A DNA stretch of 64,000 nt from Elysia chlorotica. Its lineage: Eukaryota > Mollusca > Gastropoda > Plakobranchidae. The position numbers and the translations under genes are program-made. Every line of letters starts with the position of its first letter. Position 1 is the first letter of the stretch. Below are positions 12,801 to 23,667 of this stretch, piece after piece. Location of the stretch: assembly GCA_003991915.1 (NCBI GenBank), contig RQTK01000158.1, positions 28,136-92,135 on the forward strand, given 5' to 3'. The notes under the pieces were generated by a model, which was not told where the DNA came from, did no database searches, and was given only the letters and a program-made list of their open reading frames with translations.

Positions 12801-13377
12801 CCTTGGTCACTTTTCTTTCCTTTTATAGGTATACCTAGAGAATTTAGAGTGTATGTTGTTGTGTTTGTTTGTGTATGTGTATGCGCGACTCGAAATAAGT
12901 TCTGTGGAAAGGACGATGACTTGCTATTATTTCCCACGCCAATCTCTATCAATCGCATTGCTTAATTTTGCACGACTTTCTTCGATTGATGTATTGAATA
13001 TCTAACTCCAGTTACAACAATACACATTATATACATTGTGTACTTAACTTCGAAATGTGGTGACACCAAAGAACCAGAAACCAACTTAAAGATGATGAGG
13101 AAGGCGTAGTTCTTTTGAGAAACATAGATAGGTAAGGCAGAATGAAAAGTTTCGAAGAAAGTCAAATGAATCCCCAAAACTTTGATCTCAATGTCAACGG
13201 AACGGCACAGCCCACACAAACATGGCTTCTGAGCTGATCTTTAGGCTTGGTGGTGTCCAAGTCCATCTAGATCTAGATCCATATCTGAAGAACCTTTGCA
13301 CACTTTACATCCTCACGTGGAGGCTCAGTAAAGCGGATGATGTTCAACGGTTGAACAAACATTGACGTTGACGTTCT

Positions 13378-13401
13378 CCCCCCCCCCCCCCCCCCCCCCC
13401 C
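13378..13401 (+). repeat. Poly(C) homopolymer, 24 bp
   Basis: Twenty-four consecutive C. Its length may be unreliable in the assembly. Confidence 0.95.
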
Positions 13402-13675
13402 TCGGCCTCACCTTCTTCCATGTCAAATTATTCTATTGGCTCCGACCCTGAGAGGTCATATGGACCAGTTATGTGCCTCTTTCTCATTAAAGTCACGTAA
13501 TGCTTGTTAACCGGCTAGTGCAAAAAAGGTATGCTCTAGCCCAATCAGAAGATTGGTTACACAGAAATATTACAAATATCACTCGATTTTGTTTTCGTTA
13601 TTTTTAGCAGGCACCAAGCATAGTTAGGCCGTCTGTATCCGAACGCTATAGTCCCAAAGCCAAAGTGTCGGGGTT

Positions 13676-13830
13676 CAAAGGCAAGAGGGGTGCGGTAGCA
13701 CTGTGGCTAGAGCATTGGCTTTATTGCATCGGCTCCGTGACTCGAATCTCCGCTCTGGCGGCTTCGGTCGGTGTCAGTATAATACGAGCGACAAAGCCTC
13801 AGGTGCCCAGGTACAATATGGGGCCCCGTA
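13676..13830 (+). mobile_element. tRNA-derived SINE, variant with divergent 3' part
   Basis: It has a tRNA-like head (GGTGCGGTAGCACTGTGGCT, then ACTCGAATC as B box) followed by the shared body start TCGGTCGGTGTCAGTATAAT. After about 13800 it leaves the family pattern and lacks the GTCAGACGT and GACGTTAAAA blocks. It is either a truncated or mosaic copy, or a subfamily. Confidence 0.65.
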
Positions 13831-14221
13831 GCCGTATAGCACATTTTCTTAAGACTTGGGGAAACGTTGCACTAGGAGGAACTTTGCTTTTCCGCACAAA
13901 GTTGGTACCAAAGCAAATAACAGAAGAAAAAGAGTAACCCGTGGGCGTCTAAATGGGAATTGGATCTATACCCCTTAGCAAGAAGTCGTTATGAAAAGAA
14001 TCAAACTGAAAAAAAGGAATCATAATTTATACAGAACGGTTCAAAGACACCTTGTACGGACCCCACAAAACATTATAATAAAGAGCCACGCACCCGATGA
14101 GGGATCAATTCATTTCCGCACTTGGCATTGATTTGATCTTCACCTAATTCACAAAGAAGGGCAGACCACTGCGATTGTTGATTAAGAGTACAGGAATTAA
14201 GAAAGTGAATGTATCGGTGTC

Positions 14222-14455
14222 CTGGGGGCACGGTAGCCCTGGGGTAGAGAACTAGAACATCGGCTTCCGACGCAGGATTTCGCCCGCTACTGGTTGAGTC
14301 GGTGTCAGTTTAATGAGACCGGCTGAGACAGAAGTCATGGTGTCCTCGCCCTGTTTCATTTGTGGCAGCACATACAATTATCAGACGTCAGTCTTGGGGC
14401 CCGTCAACAAAATATGCATATGTAGTGCTGACGTTGGACGTTCAACTCAACTTCA
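14222..14455 (+). mobile_element. tRNA-derived SINE, nearly full length
   Basis: Same family as the copy at 35011. The head reads GGGGCACGGTAGCCCTGGGG, followed by GAACATCGGCTTCCGACGC, GAGTCGGTGTCAGTTTAATG, CAATTATCAGACGTCAGTCT, TGGGGCCCGTC and the tail GACGTTGGACGTTCAACTC. The B box is eroded. No clear target-site duplication was seen. Confidence 0.85.
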
Positions 14456-14611
14456 GTCGGTGTATTAATTATACAATAAAAAGAAACTTTTAGTGCATTA
14501 AAAAAAACATGCTTTTGATCAGCAAGCAATCTGCACAGACCATACATTTTGAGAAATTATAATTCTGGATTCGTTGAAAATATAATTATAAATATGAAGT
14601 ATAAAAGTAAT

Positions 14612-14769
<158 letters not shown>

Positions 14770-15262
14770 TGGATGGATGGATGGATAGATATGTGAATGA
14801 ATGGATGGATGAATGGGTGGATACGCATTGTGAGTATTACCATACTGTCCGTTTTTAGTTCACAGAGTAACTAATAATTAGTAAACATAGAAATAAATTT
14901 AAAAAAGTAATAAATATAAAGATACGCCGACCCATAAAACGATCATAATAAAGTTATGGAAGGTCGTGCTCTCTAATGTCACACCAAACTAGACAATATG
15001 CACTCCAGAGTGATCAATGGTAGCCTAATTATCAAATAAATTTTGATGTGTGTCCTTCGCCGTCCAAACACACAACAACGCACAAGTAAAAAGGTTTCTT
15101 CATTTACGGTTAAAGACCGTGAATTGATGACTGTGGTCCTAATCTACGTCACACATATGTAGAGGATAGTAGGGGGAAAAAACGGTATCACCTAAGCACA
15201 GAAAGATTTATAAGGCATCCTCTATGCGAGCGCACATTTATTATGGCAATAGACTCCGGTTC

Positions 15263-15358
15263 GTAAGTACATCGTCACAGTAGCTTACAACAGTTTGCAA
15301 ACCTTCTTATCTTTATATCTTAAGACGAATAGTAAACTTACCTCAACGTTGTACTTAC
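15263..15358. mobile_element. Hairpin MITE copy
   Basis: It begins GTAAGTACATCGTCACAGTA GCTTACAAC and ends AAACTTACCTCAACGTTGTA CTTAC. The outer 8 bp are a perfect inverted repeat, the inner stem is decayed. Same family as 16285-16377. Confidence 0.7.
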
Positions 15359-15764
15359 GACCTGATTACGGCCCCTTAGTGCAAAGAGAAAGTACTTCTA
15401 GAGCGTACATAGTTCATGTAGTAGATATGTTGGAAACGGTAAATAAAGGATGCCGTAGCCGGCCGGTATATATATATATATATATAAATGGAACCAAAAA
15501 AGACCCATTTGAATTACCTCGGTTTTTTGTTTGTTTTTCACTCAAATGAAATGGTGGATCGTGTTGCTCTATGGTATTCATGGACATTTTCATTTGAACA
15601 GGACTTATACCTCTTTACAGTTTGAAAAAGTCGCAATTACTTCGCCACGATAATGATTATTTCGAGTTGCACAAAAAAGTAAAATGTGCATCTGCTCAAG
15701 AGTTGAGTTTAATTCAGTTCGTTTCCTTACGCTCACCGACAGCACTATACAGACTTATTGTGGA

Positions 15765-15995
15765 CGATCCCCAAGACTAACGTCTGACAATTTTACGTCT
15801 GCCACACAGAGACAGGTCGGGGATACCTGCACTCTTGTCTGAGCCGGTCACATTATACTGACATCGACCCACTCAGTTACTGTAGGGGACGAATTGGATA
15901 AACCGTACATTTTTATCGATCGTGGGTTTCAAACCAGCGATCTTCCGATTGAGATACCAACACTCTACCACTTGCGCCATTTAGCTCCTCGCATA
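15765..15995 (-). mobile_element. tRNA-derived SINE, minus-strand copy
   Basis: The plus strand shows the reverse complement of the family body: CCCCAAGACTAACGTCTGAC, TGCCACACAGAGACAGG, GAGCCGGTCACATTATACTG, then a tRNA-like head in reverse (TTTCAAACCAGCGATC, TACCACTTGCGCCATTTAGC). The segment between body and head is longer than in the copy at 35011. Confidence 0.8.
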
Positions 15996-16284
15996 GCTCA
16001 AGATTACAAATCAGTAAAAACCTAATCCTTGTTGTGGACAAATCATTGCATATGACATCACAATAAAGTTGTTTAAGCAAATAATAATTATACGAGTCAC
16101 GAAAATCTACCCTGCAGTCATTTAATTTTTTTTTCTTTTTTTTTTCTTTTTTTTTTTTTTACATTAGCTGCTTCCAAAACATAACTTTATTTTCTTCAAT
16201 GGCAATTCACAAATTTGGCTAGTTGTGTAGCTGCAACTCAAAAGGAAACCCGCATCATAACAAGTGCTTCGTGTTCTGGGCTCA

Positions 16285-16377
16285 TAAGTACAACTTTGTA
16301 GTAAGCTTACAACTCGTCTTAAGATGCGAATAAGAAGACTTACGACGAGTTGTAAGCTACGGCTACGTTGTACTTAC
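16285..16377. mobile_element. Hairpin MITE copy (best preserved)
   Basis: Left arm TAAGTACAACTTTGTAGTAA GCTTACAACTCGTCTTA; right arm ACTTACGACGAGTTGTAAGC TACGGCTACGTTGTACTTA. Nearly the whole 93 bp folds back on itself around a loop of about 15 bp. The flanks TGGGCTCA and CGGCCACTAGA suggest the inverted repeat extends about 8 bp further in the ancestral element. Confidence 0.8.
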
Positions 16378-18075
16378 GGCCACTAGACTCGGGATCGATC
16401 CACGACGATGCGTGCTCGACTCCAAGACACTATGATGAACAATAGGGGTGGGTAAACGGTAAAAAGCATTCTCTATTCTAACATTAACCCGTTGCAGCCC
16501 AAGCTCTTCAATACATAATTATAACAATTAGTTAAAAAAGAAACGTCATACATGACAAAGAAGTTCATTGAACAATATCATCATTGCCCCCAACAAAGAT
16601 TTAAACTCTGTACACTATTTAGTTAATACTTTAGGTGGGGTTTAAACGCCAATACAAGCAAGTTATATTGAGAGCGTTGATATATCTTCTGTTCCCTAAG
16701 TCAATAAGGTCCAAATTTTCTGCATTGAGAGGAGAACAACAAGGCCATTGTGATAGATTGGCAATGTCAGCTCCTTTTGATTGGCTTTAATTAGTATTTT
16801 TTCCTACATGGTTTATCTTATTTTACTGCTATGTTTAAAATGAACCTCTTATAAGACTTAATGTCTGACATCATCAGGAATCACCTCATAAACAACGATT
16901 GATCTAAATGATATTTAATGCTAAATTTGTTTTGGGTTTTTATTTTTCAACAACAAACAAAATCGTAGCTTATGTTAAAACTTTCTTACCTTAGAAATAA
17001 AGGGAAACAAACGCCTCACACCTACTCAAAGTGTATAAGGCCCGCACTTTATAAGTGTAACACTCCGCCAGAGGAACACCCAATCCTCTCCAGGTCTTTG
17101 CTGGGACTAACTGGGAATAGGATTTACGACCTGAGACGGTGAGACCAGTGAGACCTAGACAGTGCACCACAGGCTTTGCGATCTAAACGACGATAACGAT
17201 TGACCTAATCACGCCCCTCAGGAATAAGGTTTTATGATCGCTCATTGGCTCCGTCAGTCCAGGAAAGAGATATGATTGGACGTCGGTGAAGATCTCCCGT
17301 ACCTATCGTCCTCTAATGTGCGCCCTTGCAGAGCCATCAGTCACGACGGTAACGCCTAACGGAGACTTGAGAGAGGGTGGCATAGTGGCTCTCCCACAGT
17401 CTCAGATCTAGTTTACCTTTGAAGCGCTTTTAGGTCGCGACAGGAGACAGCGGACCTTTCTTTACTTAGGCCTATATGTTTTTTTCCTTCCTGTCCTCTG
17501 TGGACAAAAATAGTACGTTGCCTAGCGTCGACACAGGTGAAAGACGCAGCCTTGCGGCCCCTCTCTACTTGGACTTGGCTTGGGTAGCCTATGTAAGGAG
17601 TAAAAGGAGGGAAAGACTATAATAGGAGTGGGTGGGTCCAGAGACTAGTAATACTAGCCTATGCTTTATATTCATGGGTTGGTATGGTATGCACTGTCCG
17701 AACCGCAGACTCTCAGTCCGAAGTAATGACCAAGGGTCACGCTTCAATACACCCGAATGCTTTGAAACTCTCCAGGTCCCAACCCCACCCACGAAATTTT
17801 CCATACATATATCTTACACCTCCAGACTCGACCATTAATGGTGACCAGTTATAACAAATTTCTTCAGGTGTGATAGTATAGAATCTAACCGACGTGATTT
17901 TTTCTGTTGAAAACAATAGTCGATGATTCAGCAGTCATTGACTCCTTTGCCAACCTCTAAGGATAGAAGCCATTGTCCGCAACGTTGTCTTCTTGTCCTT
18001 TGAGTATAAGTAAAACAACGTAAAAAAAACAAAACAATCATCTACAACAATAACAACAGCAAAGAAAACAAAACA

Positions 18076-18133
<58 letters not shown>

Positions 18134-18190
18134 AGCAGCAACAGAAGCAGCAACAACAAGAACAACAACGACAACCACAACAGCAACAGC

Positions 18191-18242
<52 letters not shown>
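18076..18242 (+). repeat. (AAC)n microsatellite with interruptions
   Basis: AAC triplets with scattered GCA and GAA triplets. Poly-Leu and poly-Cys frames on the other strand are artefacts of this repeat. Confidence 0.95.
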
Positions 18243-18243
<1 letters not shown>

Positions 18244-20386
18244 GAGCAGCAGCAGAAGCAACATTTGAATTTTTTGGTCACTATTAATTAGATAACTGCA
18301 AAGATAATATTTAATGGGTGAATTTCTCTAAATTTCAACCTAAAATTGATATTGAACAAGCTATCTACTATCGTCAAGTCGTTTTGAGAGAAAAAAATAA
18401 GCTTCTTGTATTTTTTTAATAGCCAATTCCCAATTTAAGCTTGGACAAAATAAAACGAACGAAAAAAAACGAACAAAAAGAGGGAGATGTAGAACTAAAA
18501 GATTAATACTGATCTGTCTTCGAGGTACAAAGCAAGTACTGGGAGTCTCTTTTGCAGAGCTATTCTCCTCGGAAATGAATCAGCCTCCTACTATTATTCA
18601 TATAATAAAAAGGTCGCCGCATAGCATCGACATTTTCACTGAAATCTAAATGCTATGAATTTAATTTCAAAAACCTCTTTTATCATACTGCATTCATCAA
18701 TGTGAATTATATATTTTAGACGAATCATGGCGCACTCCACTCATTGCCTCCTGCATCATGGGCAGCTTGTCGATATAAAGATACCCTTATTCTTCCACTA
18801 TTTCGTATTTTATGTGTTTCGTATTGTTTGATAACAGAGAATTAAACAAGGTGGAGGGAAAGGGATAGTACATGTATCCTGAGGGTTCTGGCTCAAAGAA
18901 GTACTCAACTGAATCTAAATCTGAATGAAATACATATCGATATCTAATGATCCAGATGAAAATGCAACAAACCGGAAGGTAAACCAAATATAACTTAATC
19001 AAACACAAAATATGCATTTTTAAAGTGTATTAGTTTTCACAATACACTATCAATGATAGGTAGTAAAGTAATAACAGCGATAATAGAAAACATTAATTTG
19101 CCATTTGGGTCGAATGTGTAATGTGAGAAAGCAGAACAGTATGTGACTTTATTTGGTGCCAAAACAAACAAAAAAATGGTGGTAGTGGGGGTTTATTATT
19201 ACTTGCTCTTCCGCGGTGTGTATTGACAATGGATTTACCAAATCTCTCTTGGCTATGAACAAAAAAATACGCGCTCAATAACTTACTGTCTATGAAAGCA
19301 TGTGGATTTGGTGCTCAACAGTAACTGGGTTTGTAAAGGAGGTACACACCATCAAGTTTGTATCAATACCCCAATTAGGAGGTCCAAATACTTGTCATCT
19401 AGAGAGTATGTCAACAGCATCTCTCCAAGAAAGGAGGTCCACAAAATGTGTATATCCCACTTATTTCAATAATTTATTTCTGTTTTTATACCTGTAACTT
19501 GTATATGGTTCTTGCACTTTTATAGTTTTTAACAGTGTGATCACTACCTTTGGGTCGTAATATTTAAACTTGATTCAATTGTGGCTTGTTGGAGCTCTTC
19601 ATCATCACAGTCTTCCGTGTTTCATCAAGTCGTTATGCATTATTAATTGGACCCACAGGTGCTGTTAATAGAAATCTGTGATTGGATCACACCAAGGCGT
19701 TCAAAAAATTGGATCACACCTAAGATGGAACGGCTTACCAAGTAAAGATCGACGTCTCGTGATTGACTCACAAGGGCAAGTAGAGCGTTAGATACGATGA
19801 CACAGAGACAAGAAGTAACAAATGTAGCATTTAAATGCAATGGAAAAAAACTATCTTATCACACATGTCTAGCCTACAATGTCAAGAAACGCATTTTAAC
19901 AGACGCATTGTATGTAGATTACGCCAATTGTGCTTTTGATATGACATGGGCTGTTGTTTATATAATTATCTATCGGAAAAAAAATTTACCAATTGCTTTT
20001 AATTGTTCACACACCTATCCTTAATGTCAAAATCTGCAAATCTATCATCTTTTCTGTGATAGTCACTCATATGAAGTTAACTGATGATCCGTCCCCGCAG
20101 TTTTTTGCCATTTGAAACACCAACATTTAAAAGAATTTCTACAAAAAAACTGGCAAAATGTGACATTAAATTTGTCAGAAATGCAAAGAATTGCCACAAA
20201 AAATGCCAAAATGCAATTTCTTTTTCACTAGATAAATATCAGTCTTTCTAAAATAAAAAAAAAAAGAATCAGCTCGGAAAAGTGACTAAATTCTATGTAG
20301 ATGTATTAAAATATGTATTGTCATCAAAATTAATCCATGCTAACCATGTTAATCATTGGTCATTTCTGAGAGAGGGAGATAGAGAG

Positions 20387-20404
20387 ACAGACAGACAGAC
20401 AGAA

Positions 20405-20470
<66 letters not shown>
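20387..20470 (+). repeat. (CAGA)n microsatellite
   Basis: A pure CAGA array with one AAAG interruption, leading into purine-rich sequence that runs up to the assembly gap. Confidence 0.95.
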
Positions 20471-20471
<1 letters not shown>

Positions 20472-20666
20472 GAGGGAAAGAAAGAGAGAGGATGAAGAAG
20501 ATAAAGTGGAAGAAAAGAAGAATAAAACTGACCAAAAGGCAAGGGAAAGAGAAAAAAACGAGACGGTATAAAGACGGTATAAAGGGGGGCTCTAGAAAAG
20601 GAGAGAGAGAGAGGGTGAGAGGGGCGGAGGGGGGGGGGCGGGAACGGAAAAATCAAGAGCGCCTGC

Positions 20667-20915
20667 NNNNNNNNNNNNNNNNNNNNNNNNNNNNNNNNNN
20701 NNNNNNNNNNNNNNNNNNNNNNNNNNNNNNNNNNNNNNNNNNNNNNNNNNNNNNNNNNNNNNNNNNNNNNNNNNNNNNNNNNNNNNNNNNNNNNNNNNNN
20801 NNNNNNNNNNNNNNNNNNNNNNNNNNNNNNNNNNNNNNNNNNNNNNNNNNNNNNNNNNNNNNNNNNNNNNNNNNNNNNNNNNNNNNNNNNNNNNNNNNNN
20901 NNNNNNNNNNNNNNN
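20667..20915. other. Assembly gap (249 N)
   Basis: A run of N flanked by purine-rich sequence on the left and a (GA)n run on the right. The missing DNA is probably a longer GA-rich repeat. Confidence 0.99.
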
Positions 20916-20951
<36 letters not shown>

Positions 20952-22849
20952 ATGAGAAAAAGAAGCTCAGGGAGCTTTTTAAGTTAATCTTTTCTAGGGA
21001 GAAAAGTGTGATTTTCTATCGAACATGTGTGCACCCCGACCCAGCTCATTAATTTTGGTGCTTTCATTGTGAACATTAGACAGAAATCTGGCTATGTTTA
21101 TTTTTTTCAATAAAATTTTTGAACATTTACATTTTCAGTATTTTTATGATTTTTTTTTTATTTATTCCTTAGAAATCGGTAAATGTTTCTAGCGGACACG
21201 CCGAAAACTGCAGGGACAGCATTATTCGTCAATCCTTGCTTCAATTAAAAAAATAAGGCCCGAACAACTCAAGTATTTGCAGTTTGCACCGAGAGTTTGT
21301 CTCGTCTTGAATAGTGAACACCAATGTTGAAAGAAAGCGTCGGTCGATACCACCAGAGTTTTACATGCACATTAAATTATATGTGCCAGATCGCAGCTGC
21401 CGCAGCACCAGATAATCTCTATATAGAGGGTGGCTTTTGTGGCTAGAAACACACAATAAACGTCTCTGTGCTGGTTAGAATTCAATGGAACACATATATG
21501 ACATAATCTCTTTCAATCAAAGAATAAAACATGTTGGATGGTCCACGTAGATAACAAAAAAATGGAACAACAGAAACGTTAGTGGATATTAAGGAGGTGA
21601 CATAAAACGCATTATCATTTCTTGTATAATAAAGTTCATTTCTTTAGAGGACACAACCACTTGATTATGTTATAAGACACTGCTGCCTAAAGAAAACCAC
21701 GAGTAGTTTTCGCGCAGACAGAGTAACAGAATGGTAACACCACGTTCGGTTTATGTTTAGTTCTCTCAGTCCCTTTCATCCAATTATTTATGAAACTTTT
21801 GATATTAACTTAGTGCTTATATTTTCAGGCAAAGTAAACTTGGTAATTAAGTCTAAAATGTACACACAAAAAAGCATGTTTAGATGGGGGAAAATATAAT
21901 TTAACCCCCAAAAACCCCAACAAACAATTCCTTTTATAAAGATAATAACGAAATAAGAACTACAAAACTTCACCATACAAAAATCTGACATACACAATCT
22001 AAAAATGAACATCTTCCACACCAGTGCCTAATGCGTTGAAAGTTTTACTTATATAATTTTTTTCTTAGTTTCAACACATGCTGTAAATAGATGGCAATAT
22101 TTGAATAAGATTACTGTGTGACATTAGCACACTTAATCTACTTTTCTTTCTAATAGAACGGTATTTGGGAGGGATGTGCATGATTCGAAGCTCCTCGTAT
22201 GCTTTACAAATCATTATTATATGGTATTCTTCGTCTTTATCTGTGTTATATTATGGGCACATCATTAACTGTATTAACAGTACTGTCTTTGGACATCATG
22301 GGCATCATTGTAATAGTTGTTAATGTGCTAACGCGGCGTAAAAACAAACTCAACTTTGGCAGATTTGCATTGTAATATCTTTGGAATATCTTAATTTATA
22401 CCAATTTATCTCTGATACACCAAGTCGAACTCTTAAAAAAGCGATTTTTAAAGTTTGTTGCTTACAAATTATTCTACATATATATTTCAATCCATATCCA
22501 GGATTTGAATGAAGAATAGAATGTCGACTTTCTTTTCATTCAATTTTAAGCACTGGTAGACTTGTTTGGGTATCATAGAATCGGGTATTTTTCGAATTGA
22601 ACTTCAATAGCAGTGGAAACCTAGAAGTCTCTCCATAAAAAAACACAACATTATAACAACATAGCAATGAATTAATACATTTTAAAAACTTTGGTTATGA
22701 TGAATGAGTACCCCATAGATCACGGGCATAGGAGAGAATAGGTTGTACTTTAGAATCAATGAGTTTTACATCCGGATATGTTAAAGCTCCCAAGCATTTT
22801 GTAAATTCATAACTTGTTTGTTTGGCAGTGCTTATTAGCACTTACATTG

Positions 22850-23095
22850 TATTGTTGTTGTAGCTGTTGCGATTCCTGTCGTCGCCGTTATCGTCGTCGC
22901 CGTTGTTGTTGATGTTGCTGTGATTTGTGTTCTTTATAAATGTCATTTTGCTGCTTCCGTTTTTTTTTAATTCTTGGTGTTGTGTTGTTGATGTAGTTTT
23001 ATTTGTTGGTGCTCTTGTTGTCTTGTAATTGTTGCTACAGTTGCCGTTGCTGTTGACGTCGTCGTTGTTGTTGTTATTGTTGTTGTTGTTGTTAT
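22850..23095 (+). repeat. Compound GTT/GTC triplet-rich region
   Basis: Interspersed GTT, GTC and GCT triplets without a strict unit, about 570 bp upstream of the ODAD4 start. Asn-rich and Leu-rich frames here follow from the repeat. Confidence 0.8.
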
Positions 23096-23458
23096 TTATG
23101 CTAATTTTATTTTTTAATGTTTTAGAAGGAGGAGCAGAAGGAGGCAAAGTCGATGCAAGCTTTGATAAAATCGCTATTTTAAAAAGATTTAAATTAAGGC
23201 AAGATATAGGATCTGTTAAATTAATTATAATGTTCCATTATCCATTCGTTGACGGCCTATCTTTTTTTTCGATATAAGAGTCTAAAAATATATATCAAAA
23301 TAGGTGTATATAAAAAGAAAAACAAACAATTAAACAAAAAACAATCATTTTTTTCCTTTCAACACGGACTTGGTAAGGTGAAGACGAACCTCCGCTTGTT
23401 AGTTTTGTATACAAAACTTTACTCTACTTTAGCACACAAGAGTTCCCTCTGTGACTTC

Positions 23459-23472
23459 GCTTCCATGACAAC
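23459..23472 (+). promoter_or_regulatory. Candidate RFX X-box upstream of ODAD4
   Basis: GCTTCCATGACAAC fits the 14-bp consensus RYYNYY-WW-RRNRAC at every position and ends 195 bp before the ODAD4 ATG. RFX factors drive many motile-cilium genes through such sites close to the start. A match by chance in AT-rich DNA is possible. Confidence 0.4.
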
Positions 23473-23667
23473 TAGAAACGAATACATGTATAATAGCAGT
23501 TGTCTGATCTATTGAGTATCGGGGACTGGGTTTTGTGTTAATTTCAGTTCCCAAGACTTAGACTTAAGTTTATGAATTTAGATTCAGATAGATCTAGAAT
23601 TATATAACGTTTTGGGGACAATATTCTTTTCATTTTCACACAATTAAAGCTTGATTAATATCCAACT

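Noticed and set aside
17935-18281. Poly-Leu and poly-Cys open frames
   Set aside because: They are produced by the AAC repeat.
20282-21052. Long open frame of 256 codons
   Set aside because: It consists of the CAGA and GA repeats read through the N gap and has no family motif.
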